Shown one piece after another: positions 8,274 to 17,050 of a stretch of 64,000 nucleotides of DNA (position 1 is the stretch's first letter; the number at the start of each line of letters is the position of its first letter). The position numbers were made by a program, and so were the translations under genes. Below the pieces are notes generated by a model. It saw only the letters and a program-made list of their open reading frames with translations, searched no databases and was not told where the DNA came from. The DNA is taken from NCBI RefSeq assembly GCF_000590885.1, contig NZ_JFHN01000029.1, positions 1 through 64,000 on the forward strand, in the 5' to 3' direction. Origin of the DNA: Erwinia mallotivora (GTDB lineage: Bacteria; Pseudomonadota; Gammaproteobacteria; Enterobacterales; Enterobacteriaceae).

Positions 8274-8714
8274 ATGTCATTGCCCGCCGCTGAATGCCTG
8301 TTTACTGAAGGCAAAATCACCCTGCCGGAAGGCTGTCAGGACCGCACCGTCAATGCCTTTCCCGCACCCGCGCCGGGCGCTCCTGCATTTAATATTTCCC
8401 GTGACGCGCTGAATGATGCCGAAACCCTTTCCGCTTACGTTGACCGCCAGCTGGCGCTGATGCAGGCGCACCTGAAGGACTGGAAGCAGACCGGGCGCGT
8501 GCCATCGGTGCTGGGTGATAATCTGCTGCACGGCGAGTGCGTTCACGCCAGCTATCTGCGCGACGGCAGGCGCGTCTTTCAGCAGCAGGCGGTTTTTAAT
8601 CCGCAGGACAACCGTATTCTGGTGTTCACCATGACCTGCACCGCTGCGCTGACTGAGGCGGATGACGCGCAGTTTCAGCGCCTGCTGGCCAGCTTTCGTT
8701 TCCATGAACAGTAA
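8274..8714 (+). CDS. Eag (DcrB/DUF1795) chaperone for the Rhs effector
   Basis: 146 aa, the size of EagR-type adaptors. Landmarks are the N-terminal GKITLPEGCQDRTVN, a central helix and the closing FQRLLASFRF. Eag proteins bind and shield the N-terminal transmembrane helices of PAAR-Rhs effectors until they are loaded onto the type VI secretion spike (established for the family). The gene sits 11 nt upstream of the Rhs gene, whose N-terminus has exactly such hydrophobic helices. ATG 8274 has GGAA 8 nt upstream; an in-frame ATG at 8232 would add 14 atypical residues and lacks a ribosome site. No VgrG or T6SS structural gene is in the window. Confidence 0.85.
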   Translation: MSLPAAECLFTEGKITLPEGCQDRTVNAFPAPAPGAPAFNISRDALNDAETLSAYVDRQLALMQAHLKDWKQTGRVPSVLGDNLLHGECVHASYLRDGRRVFQQQAVFNPQDNRILVFTMTCTAALTEADDAQFQRLLASFRFHEQ

Positions 8715-8725
8715 GGACTGAGGTC

Positions 8726-11700
8726 ATGTTTGAAGCGGCCCGCGTCGGCGATGATATCGGTCACTCTCATGCCCTCGCGGGGATGATTGCCGGTACGATT
8801 GTTGGCGGGCTGATTGCGGCGGCGGGCGGGCTTGCCGCCGGCGCGCTGTTTGTGGCCGGGATGGCTTCGGCCTGCCTGGGCGTTGGCGTGCTGCTGGTCG
8901 GGGCCAGCCTGGCGGTGGGGTATCTTACCGGAGAGCTGGCCACTGCCGCCCGTGACGGTATCGCCGATGCGGGGGCCGCCAGCATGGAGAAGGAAGGCGT
9001 TATCGGCACCGGCTCGCCTGACGTCTTTATCAACGGCAAACCTGCCGCCATCGCCACCAACAGCATGGTTGCATGCGCGAAGGATGCGGGCGCGCAGCAG
9101 ATGGCGGAAGGCTCGTCGCGGGTGTTTATCAACGGGCTTCCGGCGGCGCGAATCAGTGACCAGACCACCTGCGGCGGCAGGGTGATGACCGGCTCCGGCA
9201 ACGTGCGCATCGGCGGCGACCCGTTGCAGACGCTGCCCATCCAGCCTGAAGTGCCTGAGTGGGTGTACAAAGCCTCTGACCTGACGCTGCTGTTTGCCGG
9301 GCTGATTGGCGGGGCAGGGGGCGCAGCCGGAAAGGTCGGTGCGCTGAGCCGCCTGCTCAGTAAACTGCCCTTCATCGGTAAACTGACCCGTGTCGCCTGC
9401 CGCGCCGGGGTGCTGATGACCGGTGCCGCCGCCGTGGGGATTATTGCCCGCCCGGTGGATATCGTCAGCGGCCAGAAGTTTCTCAGCGGTGATGATGAGC
9501 TCGATTTTGTGCTGCCTTCCCGCCTGCCGGTGCGCTGGCAGCGCTGCTGGCGCAGCGGCAACCCCGGCGACAGCGTGCTGGGGCGCGGCTGGAGCCTGTT
9601 TTGGGAAACCCGCCTGGAACGGTATCAGGACGGGCTGGTGTGGCGCGCACCCTCCGGCGATTACGTCTCCTTTCCGCTGGTGCCCAGAGGGCAACGGACC
9701 TTCTGCGAGGCGGAGAAGCGCTGGCTGGAGCACCATGCGGACGACAGCTGGTCGGTATATGACGCTGGTGAAGAGCGCTGGCACTTTCCGGCGCTGCCCG
9801 ACGATGCGCCGTCCCTGCCGCTGCGCCTGACGGAACCGTGCGGCAATGCCATCCTCTTTGAGTGGAACGATGACCACACTCTGCACGCGCTGACCGACAG
9901 CGCCGCACAGCGCGTGACCTGCCGCTATCAGAGTATTCACGGTCAGACCCGTCTGGTGGGCGCGTGGCTGGATGATGAGGTCTGCCTGGTCAGTTACGGT
10001 TACGACGAAAAGGGACGGCTGCTGACCGTCATCGGGCGCGGCGGCCAGGTCCGCCGTCGCTTCAGCTGGTATGACGACGGCGACGGCGCGGACCTGATGC
10101 GCAGCCACGAGGACGGCAACGGCCTGGTCAGTGAATACCGCTGGCAGGTGACCGACGGCCTGCCGCGCGTGGTGGCGTACCGCAACGGCGCGGGTGAGCA
10201 GCTTAATCTTGAATATGACTTTGAAAACGGCACCCGCCGCGCCACCCGTGACGACGGGGCGCAGGCGCAGTGGCTGATTGATGACGATGACAACGTTGCC
10301 AGCTTTACCGACTGGGACGGTCGCCAGACCAGCTTCGTTTATCGCGACGGTGAGCTGTGTGACGTCATCCTGCCCGGCGGGGCGATGCGCCGCAGCCAGT
10401 GGGACCGCTTTGGCCGGATGGTTTCCGAAACCGACCCGGCGGGCCGCACCACCCGTTATCACTGGTTCCGCAATACCGGGCGCATCGTACAGACCGTTTA
10501 CCCGGACCGGACCAGCACGCGGGCCACTTACGACCTGCACGGTCGCCTGCTGTCGGAAACCGACCCGCTGAACCACACCACCCGGTACCACTACCCTGAT
10601 GAGGAAGAGACGCTGCCCGCGCGCATCACCGATGCGAACGGCGGTGACGTGCTGCTGGAGTGGAACCGTCAGGGCCTGCTGACAACGCGCACCGACTGCT
10701 CCGGCAGCGTCACCCGCTTCAGCTATGACCGCTTCGGGCAGCTGGTCAGCAGTGAGGATGCGGAAGGGAACCTTACCCGCCGCGAGTGGGACGCTGCCGG
10801 GCAGCTTACCGCCGTTATCCGCGCCGACGGCAGCCGGGAAACCCTGCGCTGGAACGAACAGGGCCAGCTTGCTGCTTGGCGTGACCCGCTGGAAAGCGAA
10901 ACCTGCTGGCAGTACAACGCGCTTGGGCTGCCGGTCAGCGTCACCGACCGTATCGGCCGTACGCGCCGCTGGCATTACGACCCGCGCGGCAACCTGCTTA
11001 AGCTTGAGAACGGCAACGGCGGGGAATACCGCTTTACCGTGGATGCCGTGGGCCGCCCGCTGAGTGAAACCCGTCCGGACGACACCCTCCGGCAGATGGA
11101 GTGGGACGAACGCGGCCTGCTCTGTACGCTGCTGGAGAGCGGTAAACCGCAGGCGGACGGCGGCATCGCCCGGCGCGTGCAGACCTTCAGCTATGATGAC
11201 GGCGGCCTGCTGACGGCCCGCAATACCCGTCACGCCGAATACCGCTACCGGCGTGGGGAAAACGGTGAACTCACCGGGCTGCTACGCACGCCGACTTCAG
11301 AAGGCGTGGCGCTGGGCATTGAAGCGGACGACATCCGCTTTTGCCACGACGCGGCCGGGCAGCTTGTCAGCGAACGGGGCGTTGGCGGCGGGCTGGAATA
11401 TGAATACGACCCGCTGGGCAACCTGACACAACTCACCCTGCCGGGCGGGCAGCACCTCTCCTGGCTGCACTACGGCTCCGGCCACGTCAGCGCCGTTCGC
11501 TTTAACCAGCAGACGGTCAGCGAATTCACCCGCGACCGGCTGCACCGGGAAATCAGCCGCAGCCAGGGCGCGCGTGAACAGCGCCGGGAATACGACAGCC
11601 TGGGCCGGCGCACGTTACAGCGCAGCATCCCCGGTTCCACGCCGGACCTGCCGGAGCAGATAATCCTCGAACGCGCTTTCCGCTATACCGCACGCGGTGA

Positions 11701-12946
11701 GCTGGCGGGTGTCAGCGACACCCTGAGGGGCGAGGTGAGCTACGGCTATGACCCGGAAGGCCGTCTGCTCAGCCAGTACGAGGCACGTCAGGGGCACCAG
11801 AGGCAGTCATTCCGCTACGATGCCGCCGATAATCTACTGCCCGATGAAATCCATCCGGACCGTCCGGTGACGGATAACCGCCTGACGCACTGGCAGAACC
11901 TGTTTATGCAGTACGACGGCTGGGGCAATCTGGTCCGCCGTCGCAGCGGGCTGCACGAACAGCACTACCGGTACGACGTTGAAAACCGGCTGATACAGGC
12001 TGAGGGCACCGGGCCGGAAGGGCGCTTCACCGCGCATTACCACTACGATGCGCTGGGCAGGCGCACGCGCAAAACCGTCACCACCGCACGCGGTACGCAG
12101 GAAACCCGCTTCCTGTGGCAGGGCTTTCGTCTGTTGCAGGAGCAGCATAACGGTCAGTGCCACACGTATATTTACGACCCCAATGAGGCATACAGCTCGC
12201 TGGCGCGCGTTGACCACCCGGCAGACGAAAACCACGGCGAGATTTACTGGTTCAGCACCGACCTGAACGGCGCGCCGCTGGAGGTAACGGACGAACAGGG
12301 GCAGCTTCGCTGGAGCGGCCAGTACGGCAGCTTTGGCCAGGTCAGCAGGCAGACCGACGGATTTTATCGTCTGTCCGGGCACACATCCCTGACTCATCAG
12401 CCGCTGCGCTATGCCGGGCAGTATGCGGACGGTGAAACCGGCCTGCACTATAATCTGTTCCGGCACTATGACCCACAGATGGGGCGCTTTACGGTGCAGG
12501 ACCCGATAGGGTTAGCCGGTGGCTGGAATCTTTATCAGTATGCGCCGAACCCGCTGGGTTGGATCGATCCACTGGGGCTTGCCCTCACGCAGCTCCAGCA
12601 AATGGTTGTTGATGCTCATTCTCAGCTTGATGAGTTTGCTCAGGGCCGTAAAACAACGGCTATCGGTATTGATAAAGAGGGTAATTACCACCTCGCTTCA
12701 AGCGATCGCGTGGTCCCTCCGGCTCAACGCGCCTGGGCTAAAACGAATAATGTCAATGTTATCAGGGGCGACGGACATGCCGAAGAGACTATAATGAACA
12801 AGGTTTCTGATGTGGAACACATTGATGCCTCCAGAGGCGTCTGTCTTGATTGTGAAGGTATGATGCATGAAAATAGCGTATTAACTGACACGCCAAAAAC
12901 GGGTAAGCGAAGCCGAAACAGAATAAAAGGATGCACGGGGAAATGA
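8726..12946 (+). CDS. PAAR-Rhs T6SS effector with C-terminal deaminase-like toxin
   Basis: 1406 aa. Order: a hydrophobic double helix at about 12-70 (Eag client), a PAAR tip domain at about 88-165 (GTGSPDVFINGKPAA), a second hydrophobic stretch at about 185-245, then DUF6531 and YD/RHS repeats forming the cocoon. The core ends with the conserved box ending IDPLGL near residue 1287, where Rhs tips are self-cleaved. The polymorphic tip of about 120 aa has H1351-A-E1353 and C1373-x-x-C1376, the zinc and proton-shuttle pattern of the cytidine-deaminase superfamily, so it probably deaminates bases in nucleic acid or nucleotides in a rival cell. The subfamily cannot be named by eye. The core is GC-rich and the tip AT-richer, as expected for tip exchange. 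AAGGA lies about 9 nt before the start. Confidence 0.9.
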   Translation: MFEAARVGDDIGHSHALAGMIAGTIVGGLIAAAGGLAAGALFVAGMASACLGVGVLLVGASLAVGYLTGELATAARDGIADAGAASMEKEGVIGTGSPDVFINGKPAAIATNSMVACAKDAGAQQMAEGSSRVFINGLPAARISDQTTCGGRVMTGSGNVRIGGDPLQTLPIQPEVPEWVYKASDLTLLFAGLIGGAGGAAGKVGALSRLLSKLPFIGKLTRVACRAGVLMTGAAAVGIIARPVDIVSGQKFLSGDDELDFVLPSRLPVRWQRCWRSGNPGDSVLGRGWSLFWETRLERYQDGLVWRAPSGDYVSFPLVPRGQRTFCEAEKRWLEHHADDSWSVYDAGEERWHFPALPDDAPSLPLRLTEPCGNAILFEWNDDHTLHALTDSAAQRVTCRYQSIHGQTRLVGAWLDDEVCLVSYGYDEKGRLLTVIGRGGQVRRRFSWYDDGDGADLMRSHEDGNGLVSEYRWQVTDGLPRVVAYRNGAGEQLNLEYDFENGTRRATRDDGAQAQWLIDDDDNVASFTDWDGRQTSFVYRDGELCDVILPGGAMRRSQWDRFGRMVSETDPAGRTTRYHWFRNTGRIVQTVYPDRTSTRATYDLHGRLLSETDPLNHTTRYHYPDEEETLPARITDANGGDVLLEWNRQGLLTTRTDCSGSVTRFSYDRFGQLVSSEDAEGNLTRREWDAAGQLTAVIRADGSRETLRWNEQGQLAAWRDPLESETCWQYNALGLPVSVTDRIGRTRRWHYDPRGNLLKLENGNGGEYRFTVDAVGRPLSETRPDDTLRQMEWDERGLLCTLLESGKPQADGGIARRVQTFSYDDGGLLTARNTRHAEYRYRRGENGELTGLLRTPTSEGVALGIEADDIRFCHDAAGQLVSERGVGGGLEYEYDPLGNLTQLTLPGGQHLSWLHYGSGHVSAVRFNQQTVSEFTRDRLHREISRSQGAREQRREYDSLGRRTLQRSIPGSTPDLPEQIILERAFRYTARGELAGVSDTLRGEVSYGYDPEGRLLSQYEARQGHQRQSFRYDAADNLLPDEIHPDRPVTDNRLTHWQNLFMQYDGWGNLVRRRSGLHEQHYRYDVENRLIQAEGTGPEGRFTAHYHYDALGRRTRKTVTTARGTQETRFLWQGFRLLQEQHNGQCHTYIYDPNEAYSSLARVDHPADENHGEIYWFSTDLNGAPLEVTDEQGQLRWSGQYGSFGQVSRQTDGFYRLSGHTSLTHQPLRYAGQYADGETGLHYNLFRHYDPQMGRFTVQDPIGLAGGWNLYQYAPNPLGWIDPLGLALTQLQQMVVDAHSQLDEFAQGRKTTAIGIDKEGNYHLASSDRVVPPAQRAWAKTNNVNVIRGDGHAEETIMNKVSDVEHIDASRGVCLDCEGMMHENSVLTDTPKTGKRSRNRIKGCTGK

Positions 12947-13491
12947 TTATTGAACAATATGCCAGTGACTATTTGGGTAGTCTCAGTCAACTATCTGGTG
13001 AAAAGAAATTAGTTATTGGTTTATGTAATCTTGCCAGGCATATAAAGTCTGTTCAGCAATTTGATGGCTTTTACAATGAATCATTGTCAGATGAGTTCAC
13101 GAAAATACTGAAAGGTTTCCTGGACTGTACGCAAGGCGTTAAATCCACACTTGTTGGAAAAGACTATATCCAATCTGTTGCTCCTGACACAGATGACTAC
13201 CCGGATACTGAAGGGACTATTGCTCAGAATGCATTTGGGGCAGCATATTATTTACATTCATATTTTGTCAGTAATGAGAATCAAGACTTTTTGCAGTCCC
13301 TTGATAAGTCATTTGAAAGTACAGATGCTTTGAAGTATGACAAGGGAACGACTGAGGAGGAAGATGAATATTTTTCACTTGAAGCTAACAAGCTGGAAAG
13401 AATTTTGGTTAAAGTAAAAAACATAGATGCATTTCCTTTAAGCCGTGTTGAAGAGCTAATGGATTTTGCGAAAACCATTCCACTGGACTGA
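12943..13491 (+). CDS. Putative immunity protein for the deaminase-like Rhs toxin
   Basis: 182 aa, soluble and mostly helical. The start ATG at 12943 overlaps the Rhs stop in an ATGA arrangement, tying translation of immunity to toxin; an upstream in-frame ATG at 12931 has no usable spacing. Position immediately after an Rhs tip is the classic place for the cognate immunity gene. The pattern of an N-terminal LSGEKKLVIGLCNLA helix and an acidic C-terminal half is faintly like DUF416 (YjaG) proteins, but I would not assign the family on that. The gene is visibly more AT-rich than the Rhs core. Confidence 0.75.
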   Translation: MIIEQYASDYLGSLSQLSGEKKLVIGLCNLARHIKSVQQFDGFYNESLSDEFTKILKGFLDCTQGVKSTLVGKDYIQSVAPDTDDYPDTEGTIAQNAFGAAYYLHSYFVSNENQDFLQSLDKSFESTDALKYDKGTTEEEDEYFSLEANKLERILVKVKNIDAFPLSRVEELMDFAKTIPLD

Positions 13492-13656
13492 GAGCGCACA
13501 TCTAAAATAATACCCCTTCCTTAACAGTTTCTTTGCTGAGAATTACTACCCATGCAAAAATATCTGCATTCACGGTTTTCCAGGAAGTATGACGGGCAAT
13601 TAATTCCCGCTATCCCATAAAGAGTTAATTACGGCTTTTACCTCCGTGCACGGGCA

Positions 13657-14328
13657 CGCTGGAGCGGCCAGTACGGCAGTTTTGGTGAGGTGCGTGCCCA
13701 GAGTGACGGGTTTTATCGTCAGTCCGGGCAGTCTTCCCTGCGTCATCAGCCGCTGCGCTACGCCGGACAGTATGCGGACGGTGAAACGGGCCTGCACTAT
13801 AATCTGTTCCGGTACTACGACCCGCAGGTCGGGCGTTTTACGGTGCAGGATCCGATAGGGCTTTACGGGGGTTGGAATCTTTATCAGTATGCACCGAACC
13901 CGCTGGGTTGGGTTGATCCATTAGGCTTAGCTGCTGTTAATGATCCCGGATATAATGTTTATGGTTTATATGATTTAGATGTAAATGGAAATCCTGTAGG
14001 AAATCCTTATTACGTTGGCATTACTAATGATTTGCCCAGAAGGTCAGCTGAGCATTTAGAAACCGGGCGATTAGGGGGAAATACTGGTCTGATCCCTTTA
14101 GATTAAAATATCAACTATGGACAAGCTCGTGGTTATGAGCAATATTATATTGAAGAATATAATACTCGAACCGGAAAAATAGGTAGCGAAATATCTTCAA
14201 CAAATCGTGGTAATAAATATAACTCTTTTGATCATAGTAGAGCAGATGTTCGAGCAGATTCTTTTAAAAGTGCTTATGAAGATAAGATGAAAAGTTCAGG
14301 AAGAAAGAGTGGAGGAACATGTAAATGA
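13657..14328 (+). pseudogene. Orphan Rhs tip with GIY-YIG nuclease toxin, broken by a nonsense codon
   Basis: Starts abruptly with core sequence homologous to 12309 onward in the full Rhs gene ([10 protein letters not shown]), passes the conserved VDPLGL box near 13910-13930 and enters a new tip. The tip has a GIY-YIG signature: YNVYGLY, then [16 protein letters not shown], and after the break GYEQYYIEEYN carrying the expected glutamate. A TAA at 14104-14106 interrupts the frame, which otherwise stays open to a TGA at 14326-14328. The tip has no start codon or secretion region of its own, so it is a displaced, silent tip usable only after recombination with the intact core, and now also disabled. 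Confidence 0.8.
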
Positions 14329-14788
14329 AAAACTTTAAGTTATGGGCCTGGGATAAAAAGCCTCGAACAATGCTAAGATTTATTAAGCCTGGTGATATAT
14401 TTTGCTTTCAATTGGATGATAAAAAATATGGTTTTGGACGAATTATATCAAAGGTCAGCATTGGTCACTCAGCAGAAATATTTGATCACTTTTCATCCTC
14501 TCCAGGTATCGATGAGTCTGCTTTAAATCTGAATAACTCTCTTTTTTTATTGATATTGGATACATATAGTCTTTTTGATAAAAAATTTCGGGTGAGTGGA
14601 GAATTATTGGACATGGGGATTTTTCTGAAACTCATCAAGATACATATTTTGTCTATGGCCCGGTTGGGGAGAGAAAGAAAGTTGATGTATTGGGGAATGT
14701 GTCTGATATATCAGATGAGGAATCAGAAAAATATCCACCATACTTGCCAAAAAATGATTTTCACGTAAAAAATATGTTGTCTGTCTAA
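14325..14788 (+). pseudogene. Imm26-family immunity gene with a frameshift
   Basis: The ATG at 14325 overlaps the orphan tip's TGA (ATGA), the usual toxin-immunity coupling. The first 88 residues match the Imm26 pattern (MLRFIKPGDIFCFQLDD, then GRIISK). Near 14586-14593 the frame is lost. Reading continues sensibly one frame over (GEWRIIGHGDF, then TYFVYGPVGE) to a TAA at 14786-14788. A single-base indel therefore truncates the protein by replacing its C-terminal half with unrelated residues ending at 14768. Toxin and immunity are both broken, consistent with joint decay. Confidence 0.72.
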
Positions 14789-15469
14789 GTTGAATGGTTA
14801 TTAAAGGAATTGTCAGGAAAATTACCTTAATCTTTCTGGCTATTCCGCTAAATTGATTTGAAGTATAAAATATTGAAAATATGTGATCGTAGCTACCTAA
14901 TCAGAAGTAAAGATCGGAGAGTACTTTTCACAGTTTATAAAAAAATCTGATGAGGTAATTTTTTTAATTGATATTTTTTCGGGAGATATAAAAGTTGAAT
15001 AGTATAGTCAATGTGGAATCTCTTATGGCAGGTATGCTTTCTGGTGAAGTGGAAAAAAAGACCGGGTTCTCCAGTTATACTGGTTCTGTTTTCAGAGGGA
15101 AGGTCAATCGATATCTTCTGGCTTGGTGTCTTCTACCTTTATTTTGCCTGCGTGAGGATTGATATTATTTTCAATACACCTGCGAATAATATCGGGATGC
15201 TTACAGTGTCCAACAATTTGCTTTTCACGGTATTCAGGCGCCATGTCATAAACGTCACGAGCGTTTTTCTTTTTCTTGATTCTGATAAGAGTAGAAGCTT
15301 TACACTCTTGCTTCTCTCCTGCGACGTCATAGCCTGGAATTCCTCGTGACGATAGCCTTCCCATTCTTTCTGCTCGTACCAAAAGATAACGGTCAAAGAA
15401 ATAATTGGTACAGTAGGTCGTACTGCAAAAGCGGGAGATTTTGCGAGAAGTGATGATTTATGGTGAGAC
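14789..15469. other. Gene-poor AT-rich stretch with decayed coding fragments
   Basis: No intact gene is seen over about 680 nt. Short sensible pieces appear on the plus strand: a frame ending at 15002 with GEYFSQFIKKSDEVIFLID, and one from 14996 with VNVESLMAGMLSGEVEKKTG. On the minus strand a piece ends at 15104 (next entry). They look like remnants of immunity or toxin genes left by repeated tip exchange next to the Rhs locus. The plus-strand frame at 15011-15349 is not convincing as a gene. Confidence 0.4.
15104..15382 (-). CDS. Hypothetical protein, possibly a gene remnant
   Basis: 92 aa, hydrophilic and with gene-like composition (EYREKQIVGHCKHPDIIRRC, then a C-terminus of acidic residues). 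It opens only with TTG at 15382 and has no visible ribosome site; the frame continues sensibly upstream for about 25 more codons without an ATG. It is more likely a truncated gene than an intact one. Family not recognised. Confidence 0.3.
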   Translation of the reverse strand: MVRAERMGRLSSRGIPGYDVAGEKQECKASTLIRIKKKKNARDVYDMAPEYREKQIVGHCKHPDIIRRCIENNINPHAGKIKVEDTKPEDID

Positions 15470-15498
15470 AATAAAACCCGTAAGTTACGGGTTTTATT
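15470..15498. terminator. Bidirectional terminator between island and yicC
   Basis: A perfect palindrome around one central G (AATAAAACCCGTAA, then TTACGGGTTTTATT), with T-runs on both strands. It can end yicC transcription from the right and stop read-through from the Rhs side. It also marks the right edge of the accessory island. Confidence 0.75.
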
Positions 15499-15532
15499 GG
15501 TGTTATGGCATTATATGAATGCTGGTGAGAAA

Positions 15533-16396
15533 TTACTCGATATTCTGAATCTGCTCGCGCATCTGCTCAATTAATACCTTAAGCTCAATAGCGGAGGCGG
15601 TGACGTCAGCGTTGATGGATTTTGAGGCCAGCGTGTTCGACTCGCGATTGAATTCCTGCATCATAAAATCGAGGCGACGACCAACGGCCTCTTTTTTCTT
15701 CAGGATGTTGTAAGTCTCTTTGACATGAGCTTCCAGGCGGTCCAGCTCCTCTGCAACATCAACACGCTGCGCCAGCATGATCAACTCCTGCTCCACGCGG
15801 TTACTGTCAAGCTGTACCTGAGCTTCCTCTAACTTGCTGACCAGTCGATCACGCTGCCATTTCAGCACCTCAGGCATCTGTGCCCGTACTTTTGTCACCT
15901 CAGTACTGACTCCGGCAAGGCGTTGTTCGATCAACGTTTTCAGTGCAGCGCCTTCCGTTTCGCGTGAGGTAATAAAGTCATCAAGTGCCACATCCAGTGC
16001 TTTCAGCAATTCGGCGGAGATGACATCGAGATCCTGCTCTTCTGCGGACATGACGCCAGGCCAGCGCAGGATATCAACCGGGTTAATTTCACCTTCATCG
16101 CTCTGCAATTTCACCCAGTTTGCCGCCTGCACCAGTTGAACTGCCAGCTTTTCGTTCAGCACCAGCTTGCTTTGTGCCTGCGGGTTAGCATCAAAGCGCA
16201 GATTGCACTCGATTTTACCGCGTGTCAGCCGGTTACGAATCCGCTCACGGATGACCGGCTCCAGGCCGCGGAACTGCTCAGGCAGGCGGATATAGGTTTC
16301 CAGATAACGTTGGTTGACGGAGCGAAGCTCCCAGGATGCGGTGCCCCATTCGCCTTTGGTTTCACGCCGGGCGTAGGCGGTCATGCTGCGAATCAT
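15533..16396 (-). CDS. yicC: YicC family endoribonuclease
   Basis: 287 aa, full length for the family, which begins MIRSMTAYAR as here and ends in the conserved DUF1732 region (EFNRESNTLASKS near the C-terminus). YicC-type proteins are oligomeric RNases implicated in small-RNA turnover and stationary-phase fitness (family knowledge). A long helical middle section (about 150-230) is seen. In E. coli yicC is directly divergent from rph; here a lipoprotein gene and nupC lie between them. The island begins immediately after its terminator. Confidence 0.93.
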   Translation of the reverse strand: MIRSMTAYARRETKGEWGTASWELRSVNQRYLETYIRLPEQFRGLEPVIRERIRNRLTRGKIECNLRFDANPQAQSKLVLNEKLAVQLVQAANWVKLQSDEGEINPVDILRWPGVMSAEEQDLDVISAELLKALDVALDDFITSRETEGAALKTLIEQRLAGVSTEVTKVRAQMPEVLKWQRDRLVSKLEEAQVQLDSNRVEQELIMLAQRVDVAEELDRLEAHVKETYNILKKKEAVGRRLDFMMQEFNRESNTLASKSINADVTASAIELKVLIEQMREQIQNIE

Positions 16397-16594
16397 TGTG
16401 TGTACCTGTTTTGAGATAAAGATAATCAGATTATAACGGTGGCAGTGATGGCTTAACAGGTATCAGCCAAAACTCGGCTAAATCAGCGGGGTGTCTGGCG
16501 TTTTAACGTGGTGCGATTATGATGTCCGAAGCCGACTGGCTCAGTGCCGGGCGATATGATGACAGCAACATAGCCTGTGAAGAAAAGGATACTA

Positions 16595-17017
16595 ATGAAA
16601 AACACTCTCCTGATTGCCGCGTTGACGGCAATAACGCTCAGTGGCTGTACCGCACCCCTTCATCAACCTAAGCCGGTTCCGGTGTGTAAAGTCGGTGATG
16701 CGATGCAGCAAAGCACACTTTACTTTGGCCTGAGCAGGCCGCACGGCGTGGAAATCAGCGCAGCGGAATGGCAGTCCTTTATTGATAATGATGTGACGCC
16801 ACGTTTTAAAGATGGTCTGACGGTCTTTGATGCCCGTGGGCAGTGGTTGGGACAGGATGGTAAAGTGTCGCATGAACCGAGCAAAGCACTGCTACTTATC
16901 TACAGCGCCTCGCCGCAAAATGAGCAGAATATTGAGGCCTTAAGAACGCGTTATAAGCAGCGTTTCCAGCAGGAGTCAGTGATGCGGGTTGATCAACCCG
17001 CTTGTGTCGGATTTTAA
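16595..17017 (+). CDS. DUF3574 family lipoprotein
   Basis: 140 aa with a lipoprotein signal peptide: a hydrophobic stretch, then LSGC with the lipidated cysteine near residue 18. The rest (STLYFGLSRPHG, then KALLLIYSASPQNEQNIEALRTRYKQRF) fits DUF3574, small enterobacterial proteins of unknown role. ATG 16595 is preferred over the GTG at 16577 because AAAAGGA lies just upstream and the signal peptide then starts properly. It is divergent from yicC and convergent with nupC. Confidence 0.82.
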   Translation: MKNTLLIAALTAITLSGCTAPLHQPKPVPVCKVGDAMQQSTLYFGLSRPHGVEISAAEWQSFIDNDVTPRFKDGLTVFDARGQWLGQDGKVSHEPSKALLLIYSASPQNEQNIEALRTRYKQRFQQESVMRVDQPACVGF

Positions 17018-17023
17018 AAATTG

Positions 17024-17044
17024 CCCGGCGCGCTATGCGCCGGG
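17024..17044. terminator. Hairpin between lipoprotein gene and nupC
   Basis: CCCGGCGC, a five-base loop, then GCGCCGGG. On the minus strand it is followed by CAATTTTTAAAAT, so it serves best as the nupC terminator and can also block the converging gene. Confidence 0.7.
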
Positions 17045-17050
17045 TGATCA

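Noticed and set aside
8675..11233. 852-codon open frame on the minus strand across the Rhs gene
   Set aside because: It is antisense to a GC-rich coding gene whose codon structure keeps the opposite frame open. The protein is repetitive in Ala/Gly/Arg/Val with no known domain, and there is no ribosome site.
15011..15349. 112-codon plus-strand frame near yicC
   Set aside because: It is hydrophobic and low in charged residues, overlaps a more protein-like minus-strand piece, and lacks a ribosome site.
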